Source: JAPUME01 sp027294185
GTDB lineage: Bacteria > Acidobacteriota > Terriglobia > UBA7540 > JAPUME01
Reading direction: 5' to 3'
DNA: 64,000 nt
Assembly (NCBI GenBank): GCA_963555835.3
Contig: CAUVWZ020000001.1
Location: 620,001-684,000, forward strand
The notes under the pieces were generated by a model. It had not been told where the DNA came from. It ran no database searches and was given only the letters and a program-made list of their open reading frames with translations. Each line of letters begins with the position of its first letter. Within the stretch, counting starts at the first letter, position 1. Below are positions 1-7,294 of the stretch, piece by piece. A program made the translations under genes and the position numbers.

Positions 1-1
1 T

Positions 2-547
2 TCGGCGGAGGAGGCTGTCCGCGCGGCACGGCTGGCCCGAGAGGTGGGCCTGTCGAACTGGGTAAAGCTTGAAGTTATCGGCGATCAGGAAACCCTCTTC
101 CCCGACAATCAGGAACTCATCAAGGCCACGGAAATTCTGGTGCGGGAAGGGTTCGTGGTCATGCCCTACACGAACGATGATCTGATCACGGCCCGACGCC
201 TGATCGATGCCGGGGCGGCGGCCATTATGCCCCTGGGCGCCCCGATCGGATCGGGTCTGGGAATTCAGAACATGACCAACTTACGAATCATGCGCGAGAA
301 GATCACCAGCGTTCCTCTGATTGTCGATGCCGGTGTCGGTACGGCCTCAGACGCCACCCTGGCCATGGAGATCGGCTCCGATGCCGTGCTGATGAACAGC
401 GGCATCGCTCTGGCGCAGGACCCCGTCGCCATGGCCTCTGCCATGAAACACGCCGTCATTGCCGGACGCCAGGCTTTCCTTGCGGGACGAATGGAACGCA
501 AGCTCTACGCCAGCGCCTCCAGCCCTCTGGAAGGTGTGGTCCGGTAG
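2..547 (+). CDS. thiG: Thiazole synthase ThiG (C-terminal part, cut by window start)
   Basis: Partial gene, open to the left edge in this frame. It makes the thiazole phosphate moiety of thiamine from deoxyxylulose phosphate, dehydroglycine and ThiS thiocarboxylate. About 180 C-terminal residues are present. They carry the family's phosphate-binding loops: a segment reading PLGAPIGSGLG and, further on, VDAGVGTASDA, followed by a conserved GSDAVLMNSGIA stretch. An internal GTG at 44 is not the true start, because the homologous sequence continues upstream of it. No other thiamine gene follows; the next stretch holds a transposase relic. Confident identification by family motifs. Confidence 0.93.
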   Translation, partial: SAEEAVRAARLAREVGLSNWVKLEVIGDQETLFPDNQELIKATEILVREGFVVMPYTNDDLITARRLIDAGAAAIMPLGAPIGSGLGIQNMTNLRIMREKITSVPLIVDAGVGTASDATLAMEIGSDAVLMNSGIALAQDPVAMASAMKHAVIAGRQAFLAGRMERKLYASASSPLEGVVR

Positions 548-597
548 GCCTCTCACGTCCACCTTTTCTCCGATGATCAGCTATAAAGCCTTGCCGG

Positions 598-840
598 TTG
601 GCTCTGTTTGTTATGGCCTACAACCTGGGCAATTTTCTACGGCGTCTGGTCCTTCCCAGAAGAATCAAACACGTGTCCCTTCGCAGCCTATCGACCAAGT
701 TGATCAAGATCGGAGCGAAGGTGGTCCGGCATAGCCGGATCGTGACGTTTCAGATGGCAGAAGTCGCGGTAAGCAAGGAGGTATGGGCCGAGATGTTGTC
801 CCGGATGGACCGCTTGAGATGGATGACAGCCTGGCGATAA
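598..840 (+). pseudogene. Relic of an IS1380-family transposase (C-terminal end only)
   Basis: An 80-codon open frame resembles the extreme C-terminus of IS1380-family transposases. It has the run YNLGNFLRR, then KLIKIGAKVVRHSR and VTFQMAEVAV, which are characteristic of that family's end. The frame is closed by a TGA at about 574, so everything upstream (the catalytic DDE domain) is missing, and no terminal inverted repeats were recognised. This is therefore a dead fragment left by an insertion sequence, not a working gene. Identification is from remembered family sequence and not from a search. Confidence 0.75.
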
Positions 841-1006
841 GTGTTTCTGATTGAGCCGCTGGATAGGTGTCTCTGCTTATCAGATTTTGACCAAAGCACC
901 TGGACAACCCTAGGTCCGTGCGCCCATCCACTTCCTCCCCTCGTGCCTGCTCGGGTGACATGTGGGTCGAATTTACCCTTTCACCGAACCTCGCGAAAAC
1001 CCTCTT

Positions 1007-1035
1007 TTGACGGGAATCCATAAAACCATTAAAAT
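1007..1035 (+). promoter_or_regulatory. Sigma-70-type promoter for aroC
   Basis: TTGACG at 1007-1012, a 17-base spacer and TAAAAT at 1030-1035, each five of six to consensus. Transcription would begin near 1042, about 29 bases before the aroC ATG. Confidence 0.6.
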
Positions 1036-1070
1036 CGAAAGCTTACGGTTAGCGTTGGGAACCTGCAACC

Positions 1071-2252
1071 ATGCCTGTATTGAGCTTTCAAACCGCCGGT
1101 GAATCGCACGGCCAGGGTCTGGTCGCCATCATCCAAGGCCTGCCTGCGGGCCTCAAGATCGATTTTGACTTCGTGACCGACCAACTGCGTCGCCGTCAGG
1201 GCGGCTACGGCCGCGGCGGGCGCATGAAGCTGGAGAAAGACCGGGCGCAGTATCTCTCCGGCGTGCGACTGGGTGAGACCATCGGCGCGCCGATTACCCT
1301 GCTCATCGAGAACAAGGATTGGGTCAACTGGCGGGACGCCCTTTCGGTCGAGGACCGGCCCGAGGCCCGTGCAAAGTATAAGCCGCTCTCGCCCCCTCGT
1401 CCGGGTCATGCGGACCTCGCCGGCTGCCTCAAGTACAACTTCCGCGAGGGGCGCTTCGTGCTGGAGCGGGCAAGCGCCCGCGAGACGGCAGCCCGGGTCG
1501 CCGTCGGAGCCCTGGCGCAACTGTTCCTTGCCGCCTTCGGAATCGAAGTGGCGAGCCACGTCACCGCCGTGGGCGAGGTGCAACTGCCCGGCGATGCCGT
1601 CTCCTGGGAGAAGATTCAGGCGTTGCGAAAACAGCAGGAAATCCTGCTGAATTGCGTTGACCCGGAAACCGAGGCTCGCATGAAAGCGGAGGTGGATAAG
1701 GCGCTCAAGACCAAGGATTCGCTGGGAGGAACCTTCGAGGTGGTCGCCCACAACGTCCCGCCCGGGCTCGGGACCCACACGCAATGGGACCGGCGTCTGG
1801 ACGGACTGCTGGCGCAAGCCGTCATCTCGATTCAAGCGGTCAAAGCAGTGGAAATCGGCACCGGCGTCACGAATGCAGCGCGTTTCGGCTCCCGTGTTCA
1901 CGACGCCATCGCCTATGACAAGAAGGAGTCCCACTTCGTCCGTCCCACGAACCGCGCCGGCGGGCTCGAGGGGGGCATCACGAACGGCGAAGACGTTGTC
2001 GTTCGCGGTTACCTGAAACCCATCTCGACACTTCGCCAACCCCTGGAGTCGGTGGATTTCGAGACCAAGGAATCCGTCAAGGCGGCCTACGAGCGCTCGG
2101 ATGTCTGCGTGGTCCCTGCAGCAGGTGTGGCGGGCGAGGCCATGGTCGCCTGGGTGCTGGCCGGGGCCTTCCTGGACAAGTTCGGGGGGGATTCCCTGAA
2201 GGAAACCAGACGGAATTTTGAAGGCTATAGAGAACAGGTAAGGCGCTTCTAG
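1071..2252 (+). CDS. aroC: Chorismate synthase
   Basis: Catalyses the last shikimate-pathway step, 5-enolpyruvylshikimate-3-phosphate to chorismate, using reduced FMN, in the cytoplasm. At 393 residues it has the normal bacterial length. Seen: the N-terminal GESHGQGLVAIIQGLPAG motif, then RRRQGGYGRGGRM, the central GHADLAG and REGRFVLERASARETAARVAVGA region, and a C-terminal GGLEGGITNGE motif. The ATG follows a promoter but lacks a strong ribosome-binding site. def starts 33 bases downstream, so the two may be co-transcribed. Confidence 0.96.
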   Translation: MPVLSFQTAGESHGQGLVAIIQGLPAGLKIDFDFVTDQLRRRQGGYGRGGRMKLEKDRAQYLSGVRLGETIGAPITLLIENKDWVNWRDALSVEDRPEARAKYKPLSPPRPGHADLAGCLKYNFREGRFVLERASARETAARVAVGALAQLFLAAFGIEVASHVTAVGEVQLPGDAVSWEKIQALRKQQEILLNCVDPETEARMKAEVDKALKTKDSLGGTFEVVAHNVPPGLGTHTQWDRRLDGLLAQAVISIQAVKAVEIGTGVTNAARFGSRVHDAIAYDKKESHFVRPTNRAGGLEGGITNGEDVVVRGYLKPISTLRQPLESVDFETKESVKAAYERSDVCVVPAAGVAGEAMVAWVLAGAFLDKFGGDSLKETRRNFEGYREQVRRF

Positions 2253-2285
2253 GTTGGACGGAGAGGAAGAATTTCTGATCGCTGC

Positions 2286-2795
2286 ATGATCTATCCTATC
2301 GTCAAATACGGGAACCCGGTTCTGGACAAGGTTGCCGAGCCGATAACCGAATTTAATGAAGAACTCGAAAAGCTGGTGGCCGACATGTGGGAAACAATGC
2401 ATGCGGCGAGCGGAGTGGGTCTTGCGGCCCCGCAGATCGGAATCTCGAAGAGCCTTTGCGTCATCGACCTCAGCTCGGGAGAGAATCCCGAATCCAAACT
2501 GGTTCTGGCGAATCCCGTCATCCAAAGCCGGGAAGGAAAACAGGAGAGTGAGGAGGGATGCCTGAGCCTGCCGGATTTCCGGGCCAACACGCCGCGCCCC
2601 GAGACCGTCACCGTCCGGGCACAGAACCTGAAGGGTGAAGAAATCATCCTGAAGGGCCAGGGATTGCTGGCTCGCGCTTTTGCGCACGAGATCGACCACC
2701 TGAACGGCATCCTCTACATCAAGCACCTCAGAATGCTGAAGCGCGAATCGATCAAACGGCAAATCCGACGGCAAGTGAAGGCCGGAACCTGGTAG
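2286..2795 (+). CDS. def: Peptide deformylase
   Basis: Removes the formyl group from N-terminal formylmethionine of new proteins. The 169-residue protein has all three family motifs: GVGLAAPQIG (motif 1), EGCLSLPD (motif 2, metal-binding Cys) and HEIDHLNG (motif 3, HExxH metal site). It sits just upstream of fmt, the enzyme that adds the same formyl group; def-fmt pairing is common in bacteria. A 7-bp inverted repeat (2796-2802 with 2813-2819) lies directly after the stop codon, without a T tract. Confidence 0.96.
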   Translation: MIYPIVKYGNPVLDKVAEPITEFNEELEKLVADMWETMHAASGVGLAAPQIGISKSLCVIDLSSGENPESKLVLANPVIQSREGKQESEEGCLSLPDFRANTPRPETVTVRAQNLKGEEIILKGQGLLARAFAHEIDHLNGILYIKHLRMLKRESIKRQIRRQVKAGTW

Positions 2796-2905
2796 GTCAG
2801 GGAAATGATCTCCCCTGACTCAAACGGATTCGCCATCCCACCTTGAGGAGACCTACCCGCCACCCCCGCTCAATCCCACGCCGTCTGAACGGCAGGACCC
2901 GAACG

Positions 2906-3862
2906 ATGAGAATCATCTTCTGCGGAACCCCACAGTTCGCCGTTCCCACCCTGGAAAAGCTGGTTGCCGAAGGCTTTGAGGTGGCGCTGGTTCTCAGCAA
3001 CCCCGACGAACCGGTGGGTCGGGGTCACCGCGTTCAGGCCCCCCCGGTAAAGCAGTGTGCCGAGAGATTGCAGCTTGCCATCTTCCAGCCATCGAAACTC
3101 AAAACAGACCAGGTTCGGGAGAGGCTAACAGAAGTGCAGCCGGAAGCCATCGTCGTCGCGGCCTACGGGCACATCATCCCGAAGTGGATGATCGAGCTGC
3201 CCCGGCTCGGCTGCATCAACCTGCACGCCTCTCTGCTCCCCAAGTATCGCGGAGCAGCGCCCATCCAGTGGGCGCTCATCAAGGGGGAGAAGGTCACCGG
3301 CAACACCACCATGCAGATCGACCCGGGCCTCGACACCGGGCCCCTGCTGCTCACCCAGCAGGTTGAGATTACTTCTGATGAGACCACCGAGACGCTCTCC
3401 CGGAAACTGAGCGGCCCGGGGGCGGAGCTCATGGTTGAAACCCTCCGAAAGCTCGACCGTGGCCGGCTCCGGCCCCAACCACAGGACGGCTCCCAGGCTA
3501 CGCTCGCCCCTATGCTAAAGCGCTCCGATGGGCTAATCGATTGGACCCTCCCTGCCGATAGGATTTTTGGGCGCGTTCGTGGATTGCGCCCCTGGCCCGG
3601 CGCCTTTACCGCTTTTCGAGGCAGGCACCTGCACCTCTGGTGGGCGGCTCCGGCAAGCGAAAGCCCGACATCCGCTACGCCTGGCCCCGAGATTTTCCCG
3701 GTGGGCACTGTGATCCAGAGTCGGGCCGGCCTTTTTGCTGCTTGCGGGGATGGCAACTGGTTGGAGCTCAAGGAGGTTCAACTGGAAGGGCGCAAAAGGA
3801 TTACGGGCCGCGATTTCGCGAACGGCGTACGGCTTCAACCCGGCGAAAGGCTGGGCACATAG
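2906..3862 (+). CDS. fmt: Methionyl-tRNA formyltransferase
   Basis: Formylates initiator Met-tRNA using 10-formyl-tetrahydrofolate. The protein is 318 residues from the ATG at 2906. An upstream in-frame start at 2843 would add 21 residues that precede the family's conserved first strand (MRIIFCGTPQFA), so it is rejected. Seen: the N-terminal Rossmann domain, the SLLPKYRGAAPIQWALIKG catalytic loop preceded by Asn and His residues, an IDPGLDTGP segment and a C-terminal OB-like domain. It follows def and precedes rsmB with one small secreted gene between them. Confidence 0.95.
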   Translation: MRIIFCGTPQFAVPTLEKLVAEGFEVALVLSNPDEPVGRGHRVQAPPVKQCAERLQLAIFQPSKLKTDQVRERLTEVQPEAIVVAAYGHIIPKWMIELPRLGCINLHASLLPKYRGAAPIQWALIKGEKVTGNTTMQIDPGLDTGPLLLTQQVEITSDETTETLSRKLSGPGAELMVETLRKLDRGRLRPQPQDGSQATLAPMLKRSDGLIDWTLPADRIFGRVRGLRPWPGAFTAFRGRHLHLWWAAPASESPTSATPGPEIFPVGTVIQSRAGLFAACGDGNWLELKEVQLEGRKRITGRDFANGVRLQPGERLGT

Positions 3863-3879
3863 CAGACAAGAAGTCGGGG

Positions 3880-3908
3880 TTGCGCGGCGAGCCTGAACTA
3901 GATATTCT
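3880..3908 (+). promoter_or_regulatory. Promoter candidate for the small secreted protein
   Basis: TTGCGC at 3880-3885, 17-base spacer, TATTCT at 3903-3908. Predicted start near 3915, 21 bases before the ATG at 3936. Confidence 0.4.
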
Positions 3909-3935
3909 ATGACCACTAAAATCGGGAGGAAAACC

Positions 3936-4346
3936 ATGAATCTTATTGGCTTTCTACTTTGTCTGGTATTGGCAACACAGGCCGCATTCGGCCAGGAAAA
4001 GGTTCGTGTGTTCATCGCGGATAGCGAATCCTGGTCGATCGGAGGGGGATTCGGTTCCGGCTCGAGGGGAGGAGGCGGCGGCGCCAAGGGTGGCGCCCGG
4101 CCTCAGACCGTCGAGATCATGAAGAATTTCCGGGATAATTGCCCGGTCGCCATCGTGACGATCCGTGAGGACCGCGCCGATTTCCTGGTTCTCCTCGAAC
4201 ACGAAGGCGGGAAAGGCTTCACCCGCAAGGACAATAAAGTGGCCGTGTTCGACAAAGACGGCGATCTGATCTACGCCAATTCCACCCGAAGCCTGGGAAA
4301 CTCCGTCAAGGACGCCTGTAAGACGATTACCGAGTACGCCCGGTAA
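3936..4346 (+). CDS. Small secreted protein with a glycine-rich segment, function unknown
   Basis: 136 residues. The start at ATG 3936 is chosen over the upstream ATG 3909 because a GGGAGGA ribosome-binding site lies just before it and a clean signal peptide begins there (MNLIGFLLCLVLATQAAFGQ). After the predicted cleavage near the AFG-Q junction comes a short glycine-rich stretch, GGGFGSGSRGGGGG, then a mixed alpha/beta-looking domain ending in a KDACKTITEYAR tail. It resembles small exported proteins common in Acidobacteria that I cannot assign. It sits between fmt and rsmB but has its own promoter-like sequence, so it need not be part of that operon. Confidence 0.75.
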   Translation: MNLIGFLLCLVLATQAAFGQEKVRVFIADSESWSIGGGFGSGSRGGGGGAKGGARPQTVEIMKNFRDNCPVAIVTIREDRADFLVLLEHEGGKGFTRKDNKVAVFDKDGDLIYANSTRSLGNSVKDACKTITEYAR

Positions 4347-4543
4347 CGGGTAAACGGAGATCAAACGGCCCTCCGCTCCCTGAAGAATTCCTCCAGGATT
4401 GCCCCAGCGGGCCAGTGGGAGGCGTGGCGGAGATGGCCGTAATGATTATTAACGAAGGCAGCTTTTCAGTCCCCCTCGCAGGGTTCAATCCCCCAATTCT
4501 CCCGCGATCGGGGCTGAATTCCTAAAGGTTCCCGCACCTCACA

Positions 4544-5896
4544 TTGCAAGTATCGGCTGCACGACAAGCCGCCTTCGACATCCTGCTTCGTCTGGAGGCC
4601 GGGCACAAATTCGCCGTCGACCTGCTCCACTCCTCACGCTTCGACCGGCTCGACGCCCGCGACCGAAACCTTACCCACGAGATGGTGATGGGCGTCGGTC
4701 GGCTGCGTATTCAGCTCGATTTCCTGATCGAGAAACTTTCCGGAAAACCCGCCACCTCGCTCGACCGTGAGGTTTTGACGGCCCTGCGGATGGGTATCTA
4801 TCAGATCCGTTTCCTTGAAAAAATTCCCAAGTCCGCGGCGGTAAACGAATCGGTGGAGCTGACCAAGCGGGCACGGAAACGCTCAGCGGCGGGGCTGGTC
4901 AACGCCGTTCTGCGGAAGTGCTCCCGCGGCCCCATCGACAGCTTTCTTGCCGGCCTGCCGGAACCGGATGCCCGGAGCATTCGGCTGGCCCACCCCGCCT
5001 GGCTGCTGGAAAGATGGACCCGTACCTTCGGGGCAGAAGCCACCCGGCAGCTGGCCGAGTGCAACAACACACGCCCACCCGTAACCCTGAGAGTCGTCGG
5101 GGGTAAGCCTTCCGTCGCTGAAGCGATTGACTCTCTTGGGAAGGAGGGCATCGAGGTAAGGCCCTGCCGCTTCGCACCCGGTGGGTTGCGGGTAGCTCAA
5201 GGGAACGTGACGACCACCAAGGCCTTCCGTCAGGGCTTGGTCGCAATCCAGGATGAAGCGTCGCAACTGGTTCCCCTTCTTCTCGGAGTGCAAGAGAGTG
5301 AGTCCGTGCTCGACCTCTGCGCTGCTCCCGGAATGAAGGCTTCTCAATGGTCCAACTCTATGAAGACCGGGCATTTGCTCGCCTCGGACGTCAGCCTCAC
5401 CAGACTCCGCACGGCGCGGCGGCTGGCAAAGAACATGAGGGGGGCAGCCGAAACAGGTGTTCCGCCTCTCTGGCTCTGCTGCGACGGCACTCAACCGCTT
5501 CCCTTTGTGACACAGTTTGACAGGATTCTGGTCGATGTTCCCTGCTCCGGGACGGGAACGATTCAGCGCAATCCGGAGATCAAGTGGAGATTGAAACGGG
5601 AAGATCTGGCGCGGCACCCCGAGGTCCAGCGTCGCCTGCTTGAAAACGCGCTCCCTCAATTGAAACCCGGTGGAAGGCTTGTCTATTCCACCTGCTCGCT
5701 GGAACCTGAGGAGAACGAACAGGTGGTGGAACCGGTACTCGCGGCCCAGCCCGACTTTTCCCTTTTGCGTAAGGATGAATTAGGGAAGGAGTTTCCCGCC
5801 CTGGAGTCACTCTTCGATGCGTCGGGATGGTTCCGAACCCACCCCGCTCGAGACGATACGGACGGGTTCTTCGCCGCCGTCGTTTCACGCGAGTAG
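4544..5896 (+). CDS. rsmB: 16S rRNA m5C967 methyltransferase RsmB (NusB-like N-domain)
   Basis: Methylates C967 of 16S rRNA with S-adenosylmethionine. 450 residues, a typical length. The N-terminal 140 residues are NusB-like (AARQAAFDILLRLEAG...). The C-terminal Rossmann methyltransferase has the SAM motif LDLCAAPGMKASQWS and two Cys motifs, DVPCSGTGTIQRNPE and YSTCSLEPEENEQ, the second carrying the catalytic Cys. The start is TTG at 4544; no better ATG exists near the conserved N-terminus. The PASTA gene that would be expected next is displaced by about 2.4 kb of cassette-like DNA. Confidence 0.94.
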   Translation: MQVSAARQAAFDILLRLEAGHKFAVDLLHSSRFDRLDARDRNLTHEMVMGVGRLRIQLDFLIEKLSGKPATSLDREVLTALRMGIYQIRFLEKIPKSAAVNESVELTKRARKRSAAGLVNAVLRKCSRGPIDSFLAGLPEPDARSIRLAHPAWLLERWTRTFGAEATRQLAECNNTRPPVTLRVVGGKPSVAEAIDSLGKEGIEVRPCRFAPGGLRVAQGNVTTTKAFRQGLVAIQDEASQLVPLLLGVQESESVLDLCAAPGMKASQWSNSMKTGHLLASDVSLTRLRTARRLAKNMRGAAETGVPPLWLCCDGTQPLPFVTQFDRILVDVPCSGTGTIQRNPEIKWRLKREDLARHPEVQRRLLENALPQLKPGGRLVYSTCSLEPEENEQVVEPVLAAQPDFSLLRKDELGKEFPALESLFDASGWFRTHPARDDTDGFFAAVVSRE

Positions 5897-5979
5897 TTCT
5901 CGATGCGCCTCCTCCCTTGCGCCTTATTCCGCGCGGTTTCTGTTAGACATAGAAGAGATGCGGAAGGGTGGAACGACTT

Positions 5980-6105
5980 ATGAATTTCGGGGGAGTATTG
6001 CGAGATACCGGAAAGGAGTACACCCTAGTGGTCGATTTCAGAACTTTTCCAATAGAGCAGGTGGTGAGTGAAATCCCCCTATTGAACCAAGTCTGCTTAG
6101 CCTGA
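5980..6105 (+). CDS. Possible 41-residue open frame, unknown
   Basis: ATG at 5980 to TGA at 6103-6105. The translation is not repetitive and includes LVVDFRTFPIEQVVSEIPLL, which reads like ordinary protein. There is no strong ribosome-binding site and no family match comes to mind. It could be the truncated start of a gene cut off by later insertion, or chance. Confidence 0.2.
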   Translation: MNFGGVLRDTGKEYTLVVDFRTFPIEQVVSEIPLLNQVCLA

Positions 6106-6385
6106 GGTAGCTTTCCCGACACACTCCGTCAGTCCTTGAATCCGTTGTGTCGGATAGAAATGGTATTGACGCATTATTTCGCTCCCGACAAGGGTTGGTC
6201 TCGACAGCAATAGACCATTGGCGCGTGGAGGTCGGGTGGTTCTTGTGGAAACAACTCGGCAAGGCACTGGGCGAGCGCTGCCCGTCTGCAAATATTCCAT
6301 TAGGTTCCTTCCAGATCGCTTGACTCGCAGGTTGAGAGGGCATCTCGTTGTGATATCCTACGTTGCCAGCGCCAGAAGTCTCTTA

Positions 6386-6521
6386 GTTAGAGGCGGGGCG
6401 TCATGAAAAACTCCGTCGCGGATCGTCGCTCGCCACTGGAGCTTTTTCCTGGTCAGCTGGCGGTTTCGTCTTAGGCCGCCCAGGACCGGTCTCAACGAGG
6501 TCAGCCTAACAGGAGTTAAGC
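6386..6521 (+). mobile_element. Possible truncated mini-cassette left of the first complete cassette
   Basis: A GTTAGAG box (6386-6392) has the same TAGTTAGAGG context as the right end of the 7182-7269 site. It is followed after 10 bases by ATG at 6403, opening a 23-codon frame that ends with TAG (6472-6474) inside the next attC-like site. The 5' half of that next site (the R'' and L'' boxes) is not recognisable. One reading is that a deletion removed the end of a cassette together with half of its recombination site. Confidence 0.25.
6459..6521 (+). repeat. attC-like site 1 (right half; left half not recognisable)
   Basis: 63 bases that are about four-fifths identical by eye to 7206-7269. 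It ends with an L'-like box GCCTAAC (6504-6510), a 4-base spacer and GTTAAGC (6515-6521), which fits the GTTRRRY core of integron attC sites exactly. A matching RYYYAAC box about 60-90 bases upstream could not be found. The first cassette gene starts 19 bases after the core. Confidence 0.45.
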
Positions 6522-7263
6522 GGACAGCACAATAGGGCTATGGGAAACCTCCTCCATCTACTCCTCGGTTGGTTGCTCGGTCTGACAACTCTTGGAATCG
6601 CGGAATGGGTCAGGCGGGGGTATCGAAAACGGGAACTATTAGCGAGTGTCACCGGCGAACTCGCCGACCTCCAGTACGTCATAGCGATCGTGGCCAGCAT
6701 ACTCCGGACACATCTGGCGGATGAAACGGATGAGTTCCTGGACTGGCTGATTCCAATCATTCGTGAGTACGATGGTCCCAGCAAAGATCCCAGAATGGCG
6801 GAGGGGCTCCTGAAAATGAGGGGGTATCCGGAAGAGAAACGCCGCGAGGCCCATCTCGCGAGACGCCATCCAGACGCTGCTGTTGAACTAATGAAGTACG
6901 ATCTGCCATTTCTCACGGCACAATCAGCCGAACTGTCAATCTGCCCGCTGGACTTTCAACGCGGCGTATCGTGGATAAAATGCCAACTGGATTACTTCAA
7001 CCAACGCGTCGACTTTCTGCGGTCGAATTACGAGAAGACGTTCGACACAACGATCGTTGATGATAACCGCGTGGTCATCAAGACGAATCTCACGAACGGT
7101 TACAAAGACTTGGCACGGCGTGCTGAGTCGATAGCCAAAAGGATTGGCGACATGCGCGCGATGTACGGGCCGAAACAGGCCACCTAACGAGCGTTTGCAG
7201 CCGACGGCGGTTTCGTCTTGGGTCGACCAGGACCGGTTATATCCAGGACAGCCTAAACAGTAG
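6516..7263 (+). mobile_element. Putative integron gene cassette 1 (748 bp)
   Basis: Defined by the expected cut point between G and TTRRRY in two successive attC-like sites. It contains one gene in the same direction as the site, starting 25 bases after the first core and ending with its TAA inside the R'' box of the second site. That is the standard geometry of an integron cassette. Base composition is visibly closer to 50% GC than the flanking housekeeping genes. No integrase gene is present in this window. Confidence 0.5.
6540..7187 (+). CDS. Single-pass membrane protein of unknown function (cassette gene 1)
   Basis: 215 residues. Residues 3-21 form a hydrophobic segment (LLHLLLGWLLGLTTLGIAEW) followed by RRGYRKR, predicting an N-terminal membrane anchor with the soluble part on the cytoplasmic side. 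The rest is helical and charged with no motif I recognise; residues 45-60 (LQYVIAIVASIL) are moderately hydrophobic. The stop codon overlaps the R'' box of the following attC-like site. Codon use and GC are unlike neighbouring genes. Unknown single-transmembrane proteins are frequent in integron cassette arrays; function cannot be assigned. Confidence 0.7.
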   Translation: MGNLLHLLLGWLLGLTTLGIAEWVRRGYRKRELLASVTGELADLQYVIAIVASILRTHLADETDEFLDWLIPIIREYDGPSKDPRMAEGLLKMRGYPEEKRREAHLARRHPDAAVELMKYDLPFLTAQSAELSICPLDFQRGVSWIKCQLDYFNQRVDFLRSNYEKTFDTTIVDDNRVVIKTNLTNGYKDLARRAESIAKRIGDMRAMYGPKQAT

Positions 7264-7269
7264 TTAGAG
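7182..7269 (+). repeat. attC-like recombination site 2
   Basis: 88 bases. R'' box ACCTAAC (7182-7188) fits RYYYAAC, then a 4-base spacer and GTTT. At the other end are CCTAAAC, a 4-base spacer AGTA and GTTAGAG (7263-7269). CTAAC/GTTAG and GTTT/AAAC pair in mirror order, as in attC, and an internal near-palindrome surrounds GTCGAC (about 7217-7232). The final base of the right core is G and not the expected pyrimidine. The TAA of the upstream gene lies within R''. Together with the related copy at 6459-6521 this is good but not conclusive evidence. Confidence 0.55.
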
Positions 7270-7294
7270 GGCTTACGATGTCGAGTTGCCAGCT

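Larger units (their letters stand above)
548..1070. other. Gene-poor stretch with a transposase relic and the aroC promoter
   Basis: About 520 bases between thiG and aroC without an intact gene. It holds the C-terminal relic of an IS1380-type transposase (598-840) and, close to aroC, a good sigma-70-like promoter. I see nothing recognisable between 841 and about 1000. Confidence 0.6.
5897..6539. other. Long non-coding or decayed stretch at the left side of the cassette-like island
   Basis: About 640 bases without a clear gene. It holds a possible short open frame (5980-6105), an 8-bp inverted repeat with a 22-base loop (6116-6153), a GTTAGAG box at 6386-6392 identical to the right box of the later attC-like site, a 23-codon frame beginning at 6403, and the first attC-like site (about 6459-6521). 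It may be remnants of older cassettes. Confidence 0.45.

Noticed and set aside
1029..2774. 581-codon open frame antisense to aroC and def
   Set aside because: It lies wholly opposite two clear genes and shows no family motif; long antisense frames are expected at this GC.
4415..4505. tRNA-like stretch: GTGGGAG/CTCCCGC ends and a GGGTTCAATCCCC T-arm-like block
   Set aside because: The T-stem is only three pairs, eight bases instead of five separate it from the acceptor arm, and no anticodon stem forms.
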